The notes: generated from the sequence alone by a model not told the origin. Positions 34,409 to 46,879 are shown, counted from the stretch's first letter. The stretch is 64,000 nt of DNA from Budorcas taxicolor (GCF_023091745.1 NC_068920.1:144715122-144779121); one strand, 5' to 3'. Program-made: numbers and translations.

Positions 34409-35693
34409 TTGTTCATAGGTATGAATTCAGAATCACTAAGTGACTTGCCTCAGATTGTGCAACATGTAAAGACTGGAAAGAAGAGTTAAGCCCACTTCTC
34501 TCTTCTACCATATCTCCTGTCTCCAGAGGTTAGATGATCAAGAAGCTAGCTGATAAGTCAAAAGTAACATCAAAATGCATAGTACGTTGCTATAAAAAGA
34601 AATGATAGATTCCTTCATCAACAGGCTAGAAGATGAATTGCTCTCAACATGTTTTATGGGGGGTTTCGTCCAGTCCTATCTGACAATTCAGTGGACACAG
34701 GCGTGAAGATGCAACTTAGAAGGGAAGCCCAAGTTGTCATAATTCCAAGTCCTCTAGCAATAGATTTACAGTCTGAGGCAGTCTGGGGAATGCTGGCGCC
34801 CAGGATGCAGATTGTGGTCCATAAATTAATGGGTGATTAAAACTGTACTAAGGCAAACACATAGCCACCAGTCCGAATGATGCACGATTATTACCAGCCA
34901 TAGCCAGCAGATGTATAGAAGTAATCGGCTTTTAATGCTCATTAGTCAGTTTTATTACAAATAATGCATTTGCATGATGTTTATAAATTTTTGCTCTAGT
35001 GGGAAGACATGGTGACAGCACATAGAAACAAGCAGAGCGATTATGAAAAGTGCATCCAAGATGTATGAATATGCCCCAAATTACATTTATTTGTATATTT
35101 ACTTGTTTTTAACCTTGCTTCCTTCCAAAACAAAATAATTTAAGGCAATTTGAAGAAACAGAACCATTATGAGAATTTTTCAATGAAGGCATTATGAAGA
35201 AAAGGAAAATGAAGGTCAGAAAATACAATGAACCAAGCAGCGAGTTAGTATGCCAGATGAATATCATAATATTCTGTGCACAAGATAAAAATGTAATTCA
35301 AAGTAATCCTTGCATTTATTAGCATTCAAAGCAAAGGAGTCAAAACTGATTAGTGTAAGATTCATGTGTTCAGAGGGGAAAATGTAAAACAAAAAATATG
35401 TTTTTCTCAAGGGAAATATAACATGTCTCAGTTAAATGACCAGAGGTAAATTTACCTTATAGTTGTTCAGAAAGGTAACATGAATATAAAAGGAGGTGAT
35501 CTTCAAACACTCTCTAAAGTAAATGCAATAGAGATTTTTTTTTTCTGATAAGCTCCAGCAAGTGAGCTGATAACATTTTACCAAATCACACATTAGTAAA
35601 AATCAGGCCCTTGAAGATGAGAATTTACCTCTCTTTCCAACCCCCTTCCCTGCTCTATTCATACATATTTCTTGGCCCATCATTGTTCCCATC
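34409..35693. other. No gene seen; AT-rich unique sequence
   Basis: About 1.3 kb with no recognised repeat or supported frame. MIR-like text may be present at 34435-34500. The relative lack of young insertions is mildly notable against neighbouring regions. Confidence 0.4.
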
Positions 35694-35694
35694 G

Positions 35695-35822
35695 CATGCA
35701 TGCTTAGTCACTTCACTCGTGTCTGACTCTGCGACCTCATGAACTGTAGCCCACCAGGCTTCTCTGTCCATGGGATTTCCCAGGCAAGAATGCCAGAGTG
35801 GGTTGCCATTATCTTTTCCACA
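35695..35822 (-). mobile_element. Bov-A monomer SINE fragment
   Basis: A single Bov-A body without a tRNA head ('cttagtcacttcactcgtgt' to 'ggttgccattatcttttcc'). Confidence 0.88.
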
Positions 35823-36459
35823 CTCATCTATAATTTTAACTTGATAAAAATTTAGTATTTACCTTATGGTGACTGTGAAAACTGTTCACGGTGGAGTGAT
35901 ATATGACCCTTTGATGAATTTCCTTGCATAGCTTTGTTTTTCCTAAATTGTCCTATCTCTATTTATTATTGCTAATTCAACCCTCAAGTCTTTACCAGAA
36001 AGAAAAATCTCCCCATAATGTAGTTGGGCACAAGCTTCTATTCAGAGTGGCAGCTTGTTGGGCCTGGGATTGCTTCTCATCATCACCTGGAGACACCCCC
36101 CATCCCACCTCCCAGCCCCACTCCCACTCAGCCATCTCTCTTGTACTGAATTCTTATCTTAATGAATCCAAACTTTGTTGATGCTTTCTCCCTTTTAAAG
36201 TAAAATACCTCCTTGAATAGTTATCTAGAAAGGAGTATTGGGTGGGGAGTGTAATTTTTGAGACTGCAAACATCTCAAAATGACTATTTTATTATCATGC
36301 ATAATTGATGGTAATGATGGCAGAGAATAATGGCTGGAGGTATTTCTCTCAGAATTCTTAAGGAGGTGCCACTTTGGCTTCTACCACGTTGCTTCCGGAA
36401 CCACATTTTTTCCTGTTAGGAGCATAGCACCATCTAGACTTCAATTCAGTAAGTTTAAT
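35823..36459. other. No gene seen; unique sequence
   Basis: Contains a C-rich patch at 36090-36130 but no supported gene or repeat. Confidence 0.45.
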
Positions 36460-37589
36460 GTTGGATCATCAAAAAAGCAAGAGAGTTTCAGAAAAACATA
36501 TATGTCTGCTTTATTGACTATGCCAAAGCCTTTGACTGTGTGGATCACAATAAACTGTGGAAAATTCTGAAAGAGATGGGAATACCAGACCACCTGACCT
36601 GCCTCTTGAGAAACCCGTATGCAGGTCAGGAAGCAACAGTTAGAACTGGACATGGAACAACAGACTGGTTCCAAATAGGAAAAGGAGTATGTCAAAGCTG
36701 TATATTGTCACCCTGCTTATTTAACTTCTATGCAGAGTACATCATGAGAAATACTGGGCTGAAGAAGCACAAGCTGGAAACAAGATTGCCGGGAGAAATA
36801 TCAATAATCTCAGATATGCAGATGACACCACCCTTCTGGCAGAAAGTGAAGAGGAGCTAAAAACCCTCTTGATGAAAGTGAAAGAGGAGAGTGAAAAAGT
36901 TGGCTTAAAGCTCAACATTCAGAAAATGAAGATCATGGCATCCGGTCCCATCACTTCATGGGAAACAGATGGGGAAACAGTGGAAACAGTGTCAGACTTT
37001 ATTTTTCTGGGCTCCAAAATCATTGCAGATGGTGACTGCAGCCACAAAATTAAAAGACGCTTACTCCTTGGAAGGAAAGTTATGACCAACCTAGATAACA
37101 TATTAAAAAGCAGAGACGTTACTTTGTCAACAAAGGTCTGTCTAGTCAAGGCTATGGTTTTTTCTGTGGTCATGTATGGATGTGAGAGTTGGACTATAAA
37201 GAAAGCTGAGAACTGAAGAATGACACTTTTGAACTGTGGTACTGGAGAAAACTCTTGAGAGTCCCTTGGACTGCAAGGAGATCCAACCAGCCCATCCTAA
37301 AGGAGATCAGTCCTGGGTGTTCATTGGAAGGACTGATGTTGAAGCTGAGACTCCAATACTTTGGCCACCTGATGCAAAGAGCTGACTCATTTGAGAAGAT
37401 CGTGGTGCTGGGAAAGATTGAGGGCGGGAGGAGAAGGGGATGACAGAGGATGAGATGGTGGGATGGCATCGCCGAATCAATGGACATGGGTTGGGTGGAC
37501 TCTGGGAGTTGGTGATGGATAGGGAGGCCTGGCATGCTGCGGTTCATGGGGTCACCAAGAGTCAGACATGACTGAATGACTGAACTGAA
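36460..37589 (+). mobile_element. BovB RT and 3' end
   Basis: Plus-strand BovB starting just before RT motif A (F-I-D-Y-A-K-A-F-D, about 36511-36540) and running to the pentamer tail. Y-A-D-D is present near 36815 but in a different frame from motif A, owing to an indel near 36765. Stops are at about 36861 and 37214. 5'-truncated, dead. Confidence 0.95.
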
Positions 37590-38019
37590 TGCTTCCTGAA
37601 GGATGGCATTCTGTCCTCCTTCAGTCTTTGAGCTGGAGCTTCAGCTGTGCTCTTGCTCTTCCAATGCTCTCTCAGGCCAGCAGCTTCTGGGTGGTACTAA
37701 ATATACAATCAGTTCTATGGTCATTGGCCAGGACTTCACCACAATGGCTCATCAGTGGGTCAACTGGTTTTCTGCAACTTTATGTGGAATCCTATGCCAG
37801 GGCAAGCAACATCCCATAAGTTTTGAGACAATGGTGATGCCCAAGAACCTGGGTGCAACAGAAATGTGGACATGTCCAATGTGGGAGGGGCCGCCAGGTG
37901 ATTAGCTGGCCTGCTGAAGGGCTAGTGTTGGACCAGAGTCTCAGTGTTACCCTCGATGGTCAAGGTGTGCCCTCCACCCACTGTCAAACATTCCTACAAG
38001 AAATATAATCCATGGAGAT

Positions 38020-38280
38020 CTGGCAGACACAAGGGCAGGAAGCAACGTGACCATGGAGGCTGAGACTGGAGTAAAGAAGTCACAATCCAAGGAACGTCTA
38101 GAGCCACCAGAAAAGGAAGAAGAAAGGGATGAAAATTCCCCTAGAGCCTTTGAAGGAAATTTTCCCTTTTAAGTATTTTCCCTTTGTACTGCTAACCTCC
38201 AGAATTGCAAGAAAATAAATTTTTGATATTTTAATAGGACTTTTTTGGGAAGCCACAGGAAACTAATATATAGATGGAAT
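38020..38280 (+). mobile_element. MLT1-type LTR 3' fragment
   Basis: 'ctagagcctttgaaggaaat', 'ctaacctccagaattgcaag', 'aataaatttttgatatttta' and the end 'acaggaaactaatatat' give the characteristic MLT1 right half. Confidence 0.7.
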
Positions 38281-38380
38281 TCTGTTTTGCTCCTGAACAC
38301 TGAAGACCTAAATATTCTATTGACATGAATCTTTGTAGGCGTTATCTCCCACTTTGTTTGTATGTCTCACTAAGGCTTCA

Positions 38381-38478
38381 TGAAATTGAACAAACTCCTG
38401 GAGATAGTGAAGGACAGGAGGCCTGGTATGCTGCAGTCCACGGGGTCGCAAAGAAGTCAGAAACAGCTTAGCAACAAG
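38381..38478 (+). mobile_element. Short BovB 3' tail
   Basis: About 100 bases ('gtatgctgcagtccacgggg', 'cagaaacagcttagcaaca'). 'aaggcttc' before (38371-38378) and after (38477-38484) is a likely short target duplication. Confidence 0.75.
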
Positions 38479-39737
38479 GCTTCGAGAAGGTAGCCATTTT
38501 TGGCTCCTCTCTTCTGATAATAGTGTGGGTTAATGTAATATTCTGTGGGATATCAGATAGTCCAGCATCTTCAGACTATATTATTGACAAGGTGACAGAA
38601 GGAAGGAATTAATAAGACCCTGGGGCACAACCATGAACCTACTGCTTTGTCTGCTCAGTGTAATACAAACTATTTTTGATCTTCTTTTCTGATAGGGGTG
38701 GAAAAGAAGGGTCACAATCAATGGCCACAAATCGTGCACTGAAACCATGTTAACATGCGGTATCGACAATGCTCAGTCTGGAACAGAGACTGAAACTGCA
38801 GATGGGATTACTACTTGATGGGGTTTATGGTAGTTCATTATCTTCCTCTAAGACTCATCTGGTTTCTGCAGGAGATTGATGAGTTAAATGGGGAGTTGAC
38901 AAGGACTACTTCCTATGTATCATTTACATACTTGTGAATGAAACTAATGTTCACCAAATGCCTGGATGCTATACTGTTTTTGATTTACTATCTTGGCTTG
39001 GTGGGAGGGGCAGCTGTGGAAAGAGCTGGTGAATGGAGCTGACGTTGTGAACCCACAGCTGGCTGGATGTTGGCTAGAATTTGGACTTTTTAGTTGGCCC
39101 CACTCCAACACTGGGGCCATGATGCCTTTAGAGTCTGATATCAATGTCAGTTTGGGTTTTCCTATTCCCTCCTTATAAAGTTACCAGAGTAACTGTCTAT
39201 TGAGCCCTTTGGGAAAGTAGGAGGGGAGGTTATGAATCCAAGTCAACTTGCCATGGCATTGCAAGGTCCTTCATTCTGTCCTTTTCTTTATTTAATGGAT
39301 TCTCAGTATGAAAACTGTATCAGATCCAGAAGTTATATGGGAAATCATAATTTTTTTTTTTGGAGTGGATTCAACGGTTTGTAGCCTCCCGATCATTTGT
39401 CCCTGATTTTTCCTGGATCCTTGATGAAACAATTTGATTATTACCCTAATTGACTTGCCATCTACTTTGACGTAGGGACACTGCATTCTACTGATTTTCT
39501 CTACTATCTCCTCCTCCGCTGCTACAATCTTGTCATGTATTACAATAATTGTGTTTACCTGTATTTCAACAGTTAATGCCACCACCTGGCTTAAATAGGG
39601 ATTCTATCATTCTCAGGGCCAATAGGGACTCTAATTCTGTAATGTTCTCTCTATTGTCAATCCTGCCCAAAAAAGAGGACCACCAATGAACTTCTTAATG
39701 CTGGTGTCCCTCTAGCCTGCATATGCCTTGTTTCCTC

Positions 39738-40012
39738 TGCTGCTGCAGCTAAGTCGCTTCAGTCGTGTCCGACTCTGTGTGACCCCATAGACGGCAGCCC
39801 ACCAGGCTCCGCCGTCCCTGGGATTCTCTAGGCAAGAACACTGGAGTGGGTTGCCATTTCCTTCTCCAATGCATGAAAGTGAAAAGTCAAAGTGAAGTCG
39901 CTCAGTCATGTCCTACTCTTAGCGACCCCATGGACTGCAGCCTACCAGGCTCCTCTGTCCATGGGATTTTCCAGGCAAGAGTACTGGAGTGGGGTGCCAT
40001 TGCCTTCTCCTA
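39738..40012 (-). mobile_element. BOV-A2 dimeric SINE
   Basis: Minus-strand Bov-A dimer with the GTGAAA linker at about 39877-39898. It is inserted in the ERV-like block. Confidence 0.93.
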
Positions 40013-40408
40013 GGAAAATTCATAAAGTGGGTTTTTCATACACTGTTCACACTTCCAGCATGCCCATTTCCTAAGCCTTTGAGTCTCATCAAACAGACAT
40101 TCTGGCATTTAGTCCTCACTTACCCTGGGTATCACTTTGTCCATGCTATTACGAGCCCTATTTGCATTGTATGCAAGGGTTTTTGCTAAGTATTAACTCC
40201 TGTATCATGGGAAAGTGGTCCCAAATCACTAAATTTTCCTTTATCCATTTTTATTCTCTAGCTTCCTGAATCAAGCACCTTAACAATCCAGTCCCACCCT
40301 TGCTCCCCTGGTCCCTGCTGGTCTTGTGGCTACTTTAGAGTCTAATCTCTTTGCTTCCAGGTATGACATATTCTTAGCTGGTATATGGCAACTTACCCTA
40401 GTTCTTGA

Positions 40409-40627
40409 GCTTTCCCAGTGGCTCAGGGGTAAAGAATTTATCTTCAGTGCAAGAGACACAGGTTCAATCCTTGGGTCAGGAAGATCCCCCGCAGAAGGAA
40501 ATAGCAACCTATTCCAATATTCCTGCCTGGGAAATCTCATGGACAGAGGAGCTTGGCAGGCTACAGTCCAGGGGGGTCTCAAAGAGTCAGAAATGACTTA
40601 GCAACTAAACAACAACAACAACAGCAA
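40409..40627 (+). mobile_element. Bov-tA SINE with (AAC)n tail
   Basis: Head 'ctttcccagtggctcagggg', body, and an (AAC)n tail at 40606-40624. Confidence 0.92.
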
Positions 40628-41230
40628 TCCTAATTATTGGATTAATTATCAGGAAGGAAGATGGGAACAGATTCTGAGGGGGATACCTGCTGTCGTATAG
40701 GGGAGAAATCTCTGAGTAGGTTAACAGCCCTTGAGCAGGCTCAGAGATGAAGGGAAATTTAGGGATTCAAAATTTTGGGAAGCATCAACCCATACATCTT
40801 CATTCCATGTGCCTTGGACCCATTCTTTGCAATAAGACTCTTTCCTTAGGCACAGACAGATGTTGGCAATGATATCACTCTTCTTTGTAGCTCAGCTATG
40901 ATGATAACTAAGTTGTGACCCCTCAGCTCTCTCTGTCTTTCTACTACAAGGAATGGGAAGCTTTTCATATGTTGCTCAAGAGGCACTGGCTTTGATATCT
41001 GGTGTCTTCATCATTCTCAGCCTTAGCTTTATGTTTCACTACATATTGAATAGAGCTTAACAATAGTCATATCGTCTCACTCTCATTATCATTCTTATTT
41101 CCTCCATACTTCTAAGATGTCTGATGGACTACCCGAGCTACTGCATTTTCTTCCACTGGCCGAACAGCCCAGCTCACCTCCAGTGAGAGTTTTGGCAAAG
41201 GGATACCACTTTGTTCCAGGACCATATATG

Positions 41231-41682
41231 CAACACTGACCTCAAGTGCCTGCATCCTAACAACCAGCTGGGTAATGGATAATCCAGCTCAAAAATCTTA
41301 GTTCTGCTTGTTTCAATCAACTTATAGAATCATCAGGATGCTGACTTTAATGTGAAATCCAGTGTTCAGAGGTTTTACAAGAGTATTCTCATAAACAGTC
41401 TCCATGGAAGGGAAGCAGACAAAGTAGGACTGGCCAAAAGGAAAAGTTGAACTACATCACAAGGACAGCCTCAGCCAATCCCATGAAAAGCATGGAGAGC
41501 GTGGAAACTGGGGGTGAGTCACTCTTGGAAGGCCATGATCTTGGGCAAGGTGGTTCTCTGACACTGTGGGAATCCCCGAAAAAGATGACAGTTAAAGCTT
41601 ATCTCTTAATAGCTCTACCAGTGGCTAGGGGGCCAAGTCCTTCATTCATGGGAGATATGCGGAAATCTCTCTATGGCTACTG
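41231..41682. other. No gene seen
   Basis: Unrecognised sequence; the frame 41447-41749 runs into a SINE and is not supported. Confidence 0.4.
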
Positions 41683-41896
41683 TGCTTTGATGGCTGTGCG
41701 GGTAAAGAATCTGCCTGTAATGCAGGACACAGAGGAGGCTTGGGTTTGACCCCTGGGCCGGAAAGATCCCCTGGAGGAGGAAATGGCAACCCACTCCAGT
41801 ATCCTTGCCTGGAAAATTCCATGGACAGAGGAGCCTGGCGGGCTGCAGTCCATGGGGTCACAGAGAGTCAGACACAACTGAGTACACATACACATA
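41683..41896 (+). mobile_element. Bov-tA SINE
   Basis: Plus-strand copy with a diverged head ('tgatggctgtgcgggtaaag') and well kept body, ending in a (CACATA)n-like tail. Confidence 0.92.
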
Positions 41897-42814
41897 AGTA
41901 AGAAGATGTGGGCAGGAAGTTAGGAGCCCTTCCATCTTCTGAGAACCAGTTTTATTCTTGCTATTGCAACAGGAAATTATAATCTCATTCTGAGTTGATG
42001 TCCCTCCCAGATCCCAATAAATCCCAGAATGATTATCAACGCACCATAAAAATAACTATCTTAGGTATAAGTAGGGAGTGTGGAAGCTAAAGTCTTAATT
42101 CTCTAGAGCACAGAAGAAGAGTTTCAAAGTGATCTAGTAAATACAATGTGTGTGCCCATGATGTGTGAGATACTACGCCCAGAGGCAGCGATTCCAAGAC
42201 AGATGCTCCAGATTGAGTAGAAGAGACAGACAAAAACTCATTGGGCATTAACGCTGTTCAATATGTGTTACCATTAAGTAATGTCCTAATTACACTGAGA
42301 GCTCAGAAAGAGAGCACCCCAGGAGCACTTTACAAAGGAAGCTCAGATACCTCTGAGCAGGAATATCTGACACACAGCATCCATTCAACCAATGCTTGTT
42401 GAATAAGTTATGTGTGGGATATTAACAGGCGGCAGAAATTAGGGTGGATGGGAGAATTCCAAGCAGACCTTGAAGGCCTACTTGTTTTCCGTGTACAGAA
42501 AGCAGTAGGTAGTCCAGTGTATTTATTAGGGGAGGCTCGAAATATGGGGTGATGTCATGTTGCCCTGAATTCTCGTCTGAGGAGTACTGTCCGTGTTCTC
42601 CACAGAGTGGTGGAGGGCATGGGTTTCTTGAGGGTTTGAGCTGGTGAGTTAGCAACACATCCGTGGTTTGTGGTGGTCCCCTTGCAGAAGTGAGAGAAAT
42701 GGCTTGGTTGAGGGAAGAATTACGACAGGCTGGCCAGGAGGAGGCTGATGCAACAGGCTGGTGAGTGACTATGAGGTTTAAAGCAGGGTACAGAAGTTAA
42801 GGTGGGCCCAAGAG
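41897..42814. other. No gene seen; unique sequence
   Basis: No recognisable repeat or coding frame with support. Confidence 0.45.
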
Positions 42815-42961
42815 GAAAGCAGGTGGGGCAAATTAGGAGTTTGGGATTAACATGTGCAAACTACTGTATACAAGATTGATAACCAACAAGGACCTATTGT
42901 ATAGCACAGGGAACTATTCTCAGTGGTTTATTATAACCTATAAGGGAAAAGAATCTGAAAA

Positions 42962-42963
<2 letters not shown>

Positions 42964-43003
<40 letters not shown>
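42964..43003. repeat. (TA)20 microsatellite
   Basis: Uninterrupted alternating TA, left edge of the SINE-filled tract. Confidence 0.97.
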
Positions 43004-43008
<5 letters not shown>

Positions 43009-43136
43009 GAAGTGAAGTGAAGTAGCTCAGTCATGTCTGACTCTTTGCAGCCCTGTGGACTCTAGCCCACTAGGCTCCTCTGTCCATGGGATTCTCCAGG
43101 CAAGAATACTGGAGTGGGTTGCCATTTCCTTCTCCA
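43004..43136 (-). mobile_element. Bov-A monomer SINE
   Basis: Minus-strand body only, starting with (AAGTG)n-like text. (TA)n lies on both sides. Confidence 0.9.
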
Positions 43137-43150
43137 ATATATAATACATG

Positions 43151-43155
<5 letters not shown>

Positions 43156-43193
<38 letters not shown>
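43156..43193. repeat. (TA)19 microsatellite
   Basis: Second TA tract, between the first and second SINE. Confidence 0.97.
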
Positions 43194-43196
<3 letters not shown>

Positions 43197-43197
43197 T

Positions 43198-43400
43198 GGA
43201 CTTCCCCAGTGGGTCAGCAGTAAAAAATTCGCCTGCAATTCAGGTGATGCAGGTTTGATCCTTGGGTCAGAAACATCCCCTGGAGTAGGGCATGACAACC
43301 CACTCCAGTATTTCTGCCTGGAAAGTCCTATGGACAGAGGAGCTTGGTGGGCTACAGTCCATGGGGTCTCAAAGAGTTGGACATGACTGAAGTGACTAAG
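43198..43400 (+). mobile_element. Bov-tA SINE
   Basis: Plus-strand head ('acttccccagtgggtcagca') and body, followed directly by (CA)n. Confidence 0.92.
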
Positions 43401-43462
43401 CACACACACACACACACATATCACACATACATACACACATATATATATATATATTACAATAT

Positions 43463-43499
<37 letters not shown>
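43401..43499. repeat. Compound (CA)n/(TA)n microsatellite
   Basis: (CA)9 at 43401-43418, (CATA)n and (TA)n to about 43455, then (CA)n at 43467-43499. Confidence 0.96.
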
Positions 43500-43502
<3 letters not shown>

Positions 43503-43521
43503 CACTTGTACAGCAAGTGGT

Positions 43522-43729
43522 TTTGTTGTTGTTTAGTTGCTAATTCATGTCCGGCTCTTTTCTGACCCCATAGACCATAGCCTCCCAGGCTCTTCTGTCC
43601 ATGTGATTTCACAGGCAAGAATACTGGAGTGAGTTGCCATTTCCTCCTTCAGGAGATCTTCCCAAACCAGGGACTGAACCCACATCTTCCACATTGCAGG
43701 CAGATTCTTTACTACTAAGCCACTGGGGA

Positions 43730-43731
<2 letters not shown>
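43522..43731 (-). mobile_element. Bov-tA SINE
   Basis: Minus-strand copy, tail (TTG)n-like at 43522-43533, head 'actactaagccactggggaa'. A further TA tract follows. Confidence 0.93.

Positions 43732-43732
<1 letters not shown>

Positions 43733-43770
<38 letters not shown>
43733..43770. repeat. (TA)19 microsatellite
   Basis: Third TA tract, right edge of the SINE-filled interval. Confidence 0.97.
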
Positions 43771-43774
<4 letters not shown>

Positions 43775-43850
43775 GAATCACTTGCTATACACCTGAAAAT
43801 AACACAATGTTAAAAAATTAAGTATACTTCAATAAAAACAAGTTTATTTT

Positions 43851-46800
43851 AAAGTAAAGGCAGAGAGAAAATGTTCCAGAGTGATGTTGAGACGTTTCAG
43901 AAAGATGCCCTGTGAGCTTCAGTGTCACCTGTCCACCGACCCTCAAAAAACTCAGTAGGTCCTCTGCCTTATCTTGTTTATCCTTCCCAACAACCAGATG
44001 CCTCAATATCGTGCCCCCCTCCCACACATGCAGAGAGGAGAACTGAGCACAGAGGTCATAGGTGACTAGCGGAGATAGGATGTGAGCTCAGTCCTGTCTC
44101 CAAAATCTAGCCACTTCCACTGCAGAGGTCAAGATTGCATCACTTCCACTCCATCCATTTCTTTCATAATAACTAGATGGCAGGAACTACATTTTTCATC
44201 TCCATTGTTTGGGGGGGAGTACTATTACAAGATATTTAGAAAGCGAAGACACTCAGTGAACTGTGCGTCCATTTGTTACAGACGACCTTTAGGTCTGAGC
44301 TTCCTAGAGGCAACGAACTCCAGAACTCCACGGGGAGCTAACCTAAGGAATCAGGTTAGCCCAAGGAATGAGGCAGCGCACAGCAGGGCCTTTCAGCCCT
44401 ATGTCAAAACAGACCAGTTTACCGATTTGTTGGTTTCTGAGCCCAAATTAGCTCCCGCTGGTGAGCCAGGTCACTGGATCTGTCGCCCTCTTCACATCCC
44501 CCAGGAACACTTTTTCCAGACACAACTGTCCTCTGAAACCAAATGTGGTCTCAGTTACCTGCTCGTGGTCTGTCTCTGGGCTTTGGAAAAGTTTTTGTAG
44601 CAGGAGCATAGTCACCCTGCTTGTGTCCCCCACGCGCTGATCATGGAGCCTCAGGTCTGCAGCTGGGGTCAAGGCTTCTCCCTAACTGACTGACTGCCTG
44701 AATGGATATGTGCAAAAAATTCTCTAGCAGAGTCTGCTGAGCTGTTGCTCAAGATAAAATTACTCAGTGACTTAAGCCCAAAAGGACTTTTTTATATTAC
44801 CATTATTATTATTGCTGTCATCACTATTATTTTAAAGAAGTACCAAAGATTGGCTCATAGTGTTGCTATAAGTCCATCAGTGACCCATGCCCCAGTTTTA
44901 CAAGGTCACCTTGTAAAAGCACTACTCATCACTCAACTGGCCACCAGCAGATTTGAACGGAGTGATGCCTACTGGAGGAAAAGATCCATCCACATCTGCT
45001 TTGAGAATCAGGTGAAACCCTTGTTTTATAGTCAGGTGGCCTTGCATTTGGCTCACAGCACCATCGCCTTCTAGCTCTCCAAATTCCTAGATATTCTTCT
45101 GTCTTCTTGTACGTGGGAGGCAGGGTCTAGCTGTGCTAGCTGTACTACCTGAAATCGAGTGCAGCATTGCTCAGCCCAAACCTCTATATGGAGGGTGCAA
45201 AGAGACTTGGACACAGAACTGGGAAATTTCTCAGATAAACAGACCGGGGTGAAAAAGAACAGGCAAGCTGAGCATGAATGGGGAGGGAGCAGGTCCCAAC
45301 AAGCATCCATCCTCCCCTTCTGGCTTTGCTTTACGTCCAGGGGAGTCTGCGGTGTTCACTGGGTAATGTTAGCCTGTCCATGTTCCCTTTGAATCTGCTT
45401 CTCATCTCCAGTAAGAAATAGCAGTCTAAACTTTTCATGGTCATGATAAAAATTAAGAGAAATAATATCTTTAAATATATGTATATATTTAAATATATAT
45501 ATTTATAACAGGGACCTCCCCAGTGGAGGTCTCCCTGTTACAGGGACTTTAGAATCACCAGGTGCTTTCATAGGCATCATTTAAATATTTGAAAACTTGG
45601 TGAAGAAATGAGGATCAATCTGTTTGTCTACCTATTTAGCAGATGAGGAAAACAGGCTCAGAAAATCAGTCAAAACCCTGAAACTGATGTGCACCAAAGT
45701 ACTCCTTCCCCTGCCTGTATCTTGAATCCTGGTGAATTTCCCCTTATTTTAAGAATTTCCAATGGGGCTAGGGTCATTGTGGAACTTTAAAATATTGATA
45801 AGCTGTGAATTGTTGCTTTTCATCGGCACTCTGGAGATGAGAAATGCCCCATTGCATTCTGCCACCATATTTGAACTTCTCACAGAGCTTATAGTTTTCA
45901 GTATTATCTACCTGGGACTCTTTTAGTCTCCTCTGTTGAGAAGTCACACTTAAAATAATTTATTTCATAAAAATGGACATATATTAAATGACTCAACAAA
46001 TCTAACTTCCCTTCATTCCATTCACCCATTTCCATTTTGAGAGAAACACCACATGTTGAATGCTCCCAATAAAAGGTAATTTGAGAAAATGGACATTTGA
46101 AAAGCAGACACTTGTGTCAGTTGCTTTCTAGGTGCACAGAAGGGAAATGGAATGGGCTGTCTCACCCAGCTGTCTGCGCTTTCTTTGCTGCAGAGAGGTG
46201 AAAGAGGGATTACTTTAACACTGTTTCTATCAGCCCCAGAGGCGGGAGGCAGAACTTTCTGGAAGACAAGGTGCTTCCTGAAGTCAACCAGTGAGCCATC
46301 GAGTCATGTCCGCAGAACTGCAACACAGCGCCCAGTGTGGGGCTGTGTTGTGAATCACATCCTCAGGTGTCAGTGGGAAAGGACTTGAGGGCCCAGGTTT
46401 CAAGAAAGATTGAATTAAATGCTGCCTTGAAATAAAAATGATGGCTGTGTTAGAGTGGTTAGAGTAGTATGCTTTCATTTTTAGAAGGCTTGCTGAATGT
46501 TTTCTCAAATTAATATTTCTATAAAAATGAAGTGAGACTAAAACTGGCTCACTGGAACCCACATGAGTTTTAGAGTGATCATCGTATGTCTACTTTGAGT
46601 CAATGCCTTTGCTTGTCTAGACACAGCACTCCATAGGTCACTTTCTGTCTTCTGAAGCACTCACCTTAGCCATCTTGACCGTGTTCATGGTCAGAACTGG
46701 CTACTTAATTTGCTGGGCCTATTATAAAATAAAAAATATGGGATTTCTGGTTCAAAAAGCATGCTCCAGTTTTGCATCTGACTTCGCTTATGAAATACAG

Positions 46801-46879
46801 GTTCAAATATAAAATTATCAAGAATTTCAAGCTGGCAACAGCAAAGCATTAAACAGAGTGTGGAGTCCTTTCAAGCTTG
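43851..46879. other. No gene seen; 3 kb largely free of recognised repeats
   Basis: MIR-like minus-strand text at about 44030-44100 and 45640-45690. The 172-codon frame 44082-44600 (+) is the longest outside recognised repeats, but it overlaps that MIR text at its start and has no recognisable domain. A small hairpin lies at 45506-45540 (GGGACCTCC...GGAGGTCTCCC). AT-rich simple sequence lies at 45472-45506. Confidence 0.4.

Larger units (their letters stand above)
38490..41230 (-). mobile_element. Decayed ERVL/MaLR-like internal region (pol and gag remnants)
   Basis: Read on the minus strand, the 38581-38769 frame carries a V-P-Q-G-x-x-N-S motif, as in the thumb-side part of ERVL-type reverse transcriptases, about 40 residues after a D-L start. 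Further upstream on that strand, a frame near 40790-40860 has a K-E-W...T-W-N-x-D-V-W-V-D pattern resembling MaLR/ERVL gag. Between them the 39292-39585 frame is Glu/Lys/Ile-rich. All frames are broken by stops. A BOV-A2 and a Bov-tA interrupt the region. No LTR pair was found that fits it. The assignment rests on short motifs only. Confidence 0.45.
42815..43850 (+). mobile_element. L1 3' end whose (TA)n tract holds three SINEs
   Basis: L1 3' UTR text at 42815-42963 ('tgtatagcacagggaactat') continues at 43771-43850 ('tgctatacacctgaaaataa', 'acttcaataaaaacaag'). The interval between is (TA)n and (CA)n sequence plus three Bov-A/Bov-tA copies. Confidence 0.8.

Noticed and set aside
37603..37905. 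100-codon plus-strand frame as a gene or retroviral piece
   Set aside because: It starts at the end of a BovB tail and I could not identify convincing motifs on either strand. Left unassigned.
43062..43505. 147-codon minus-strand frame
   Set aside because: Made of microsatellite and SINE sequence.
45500..45545. Hairpin with GGGACCTCC/GGAGGTCTCCC arms as a terminator or RNA element
   Set aside because: Short, imperfect (2-base indel) and without any transcript context.
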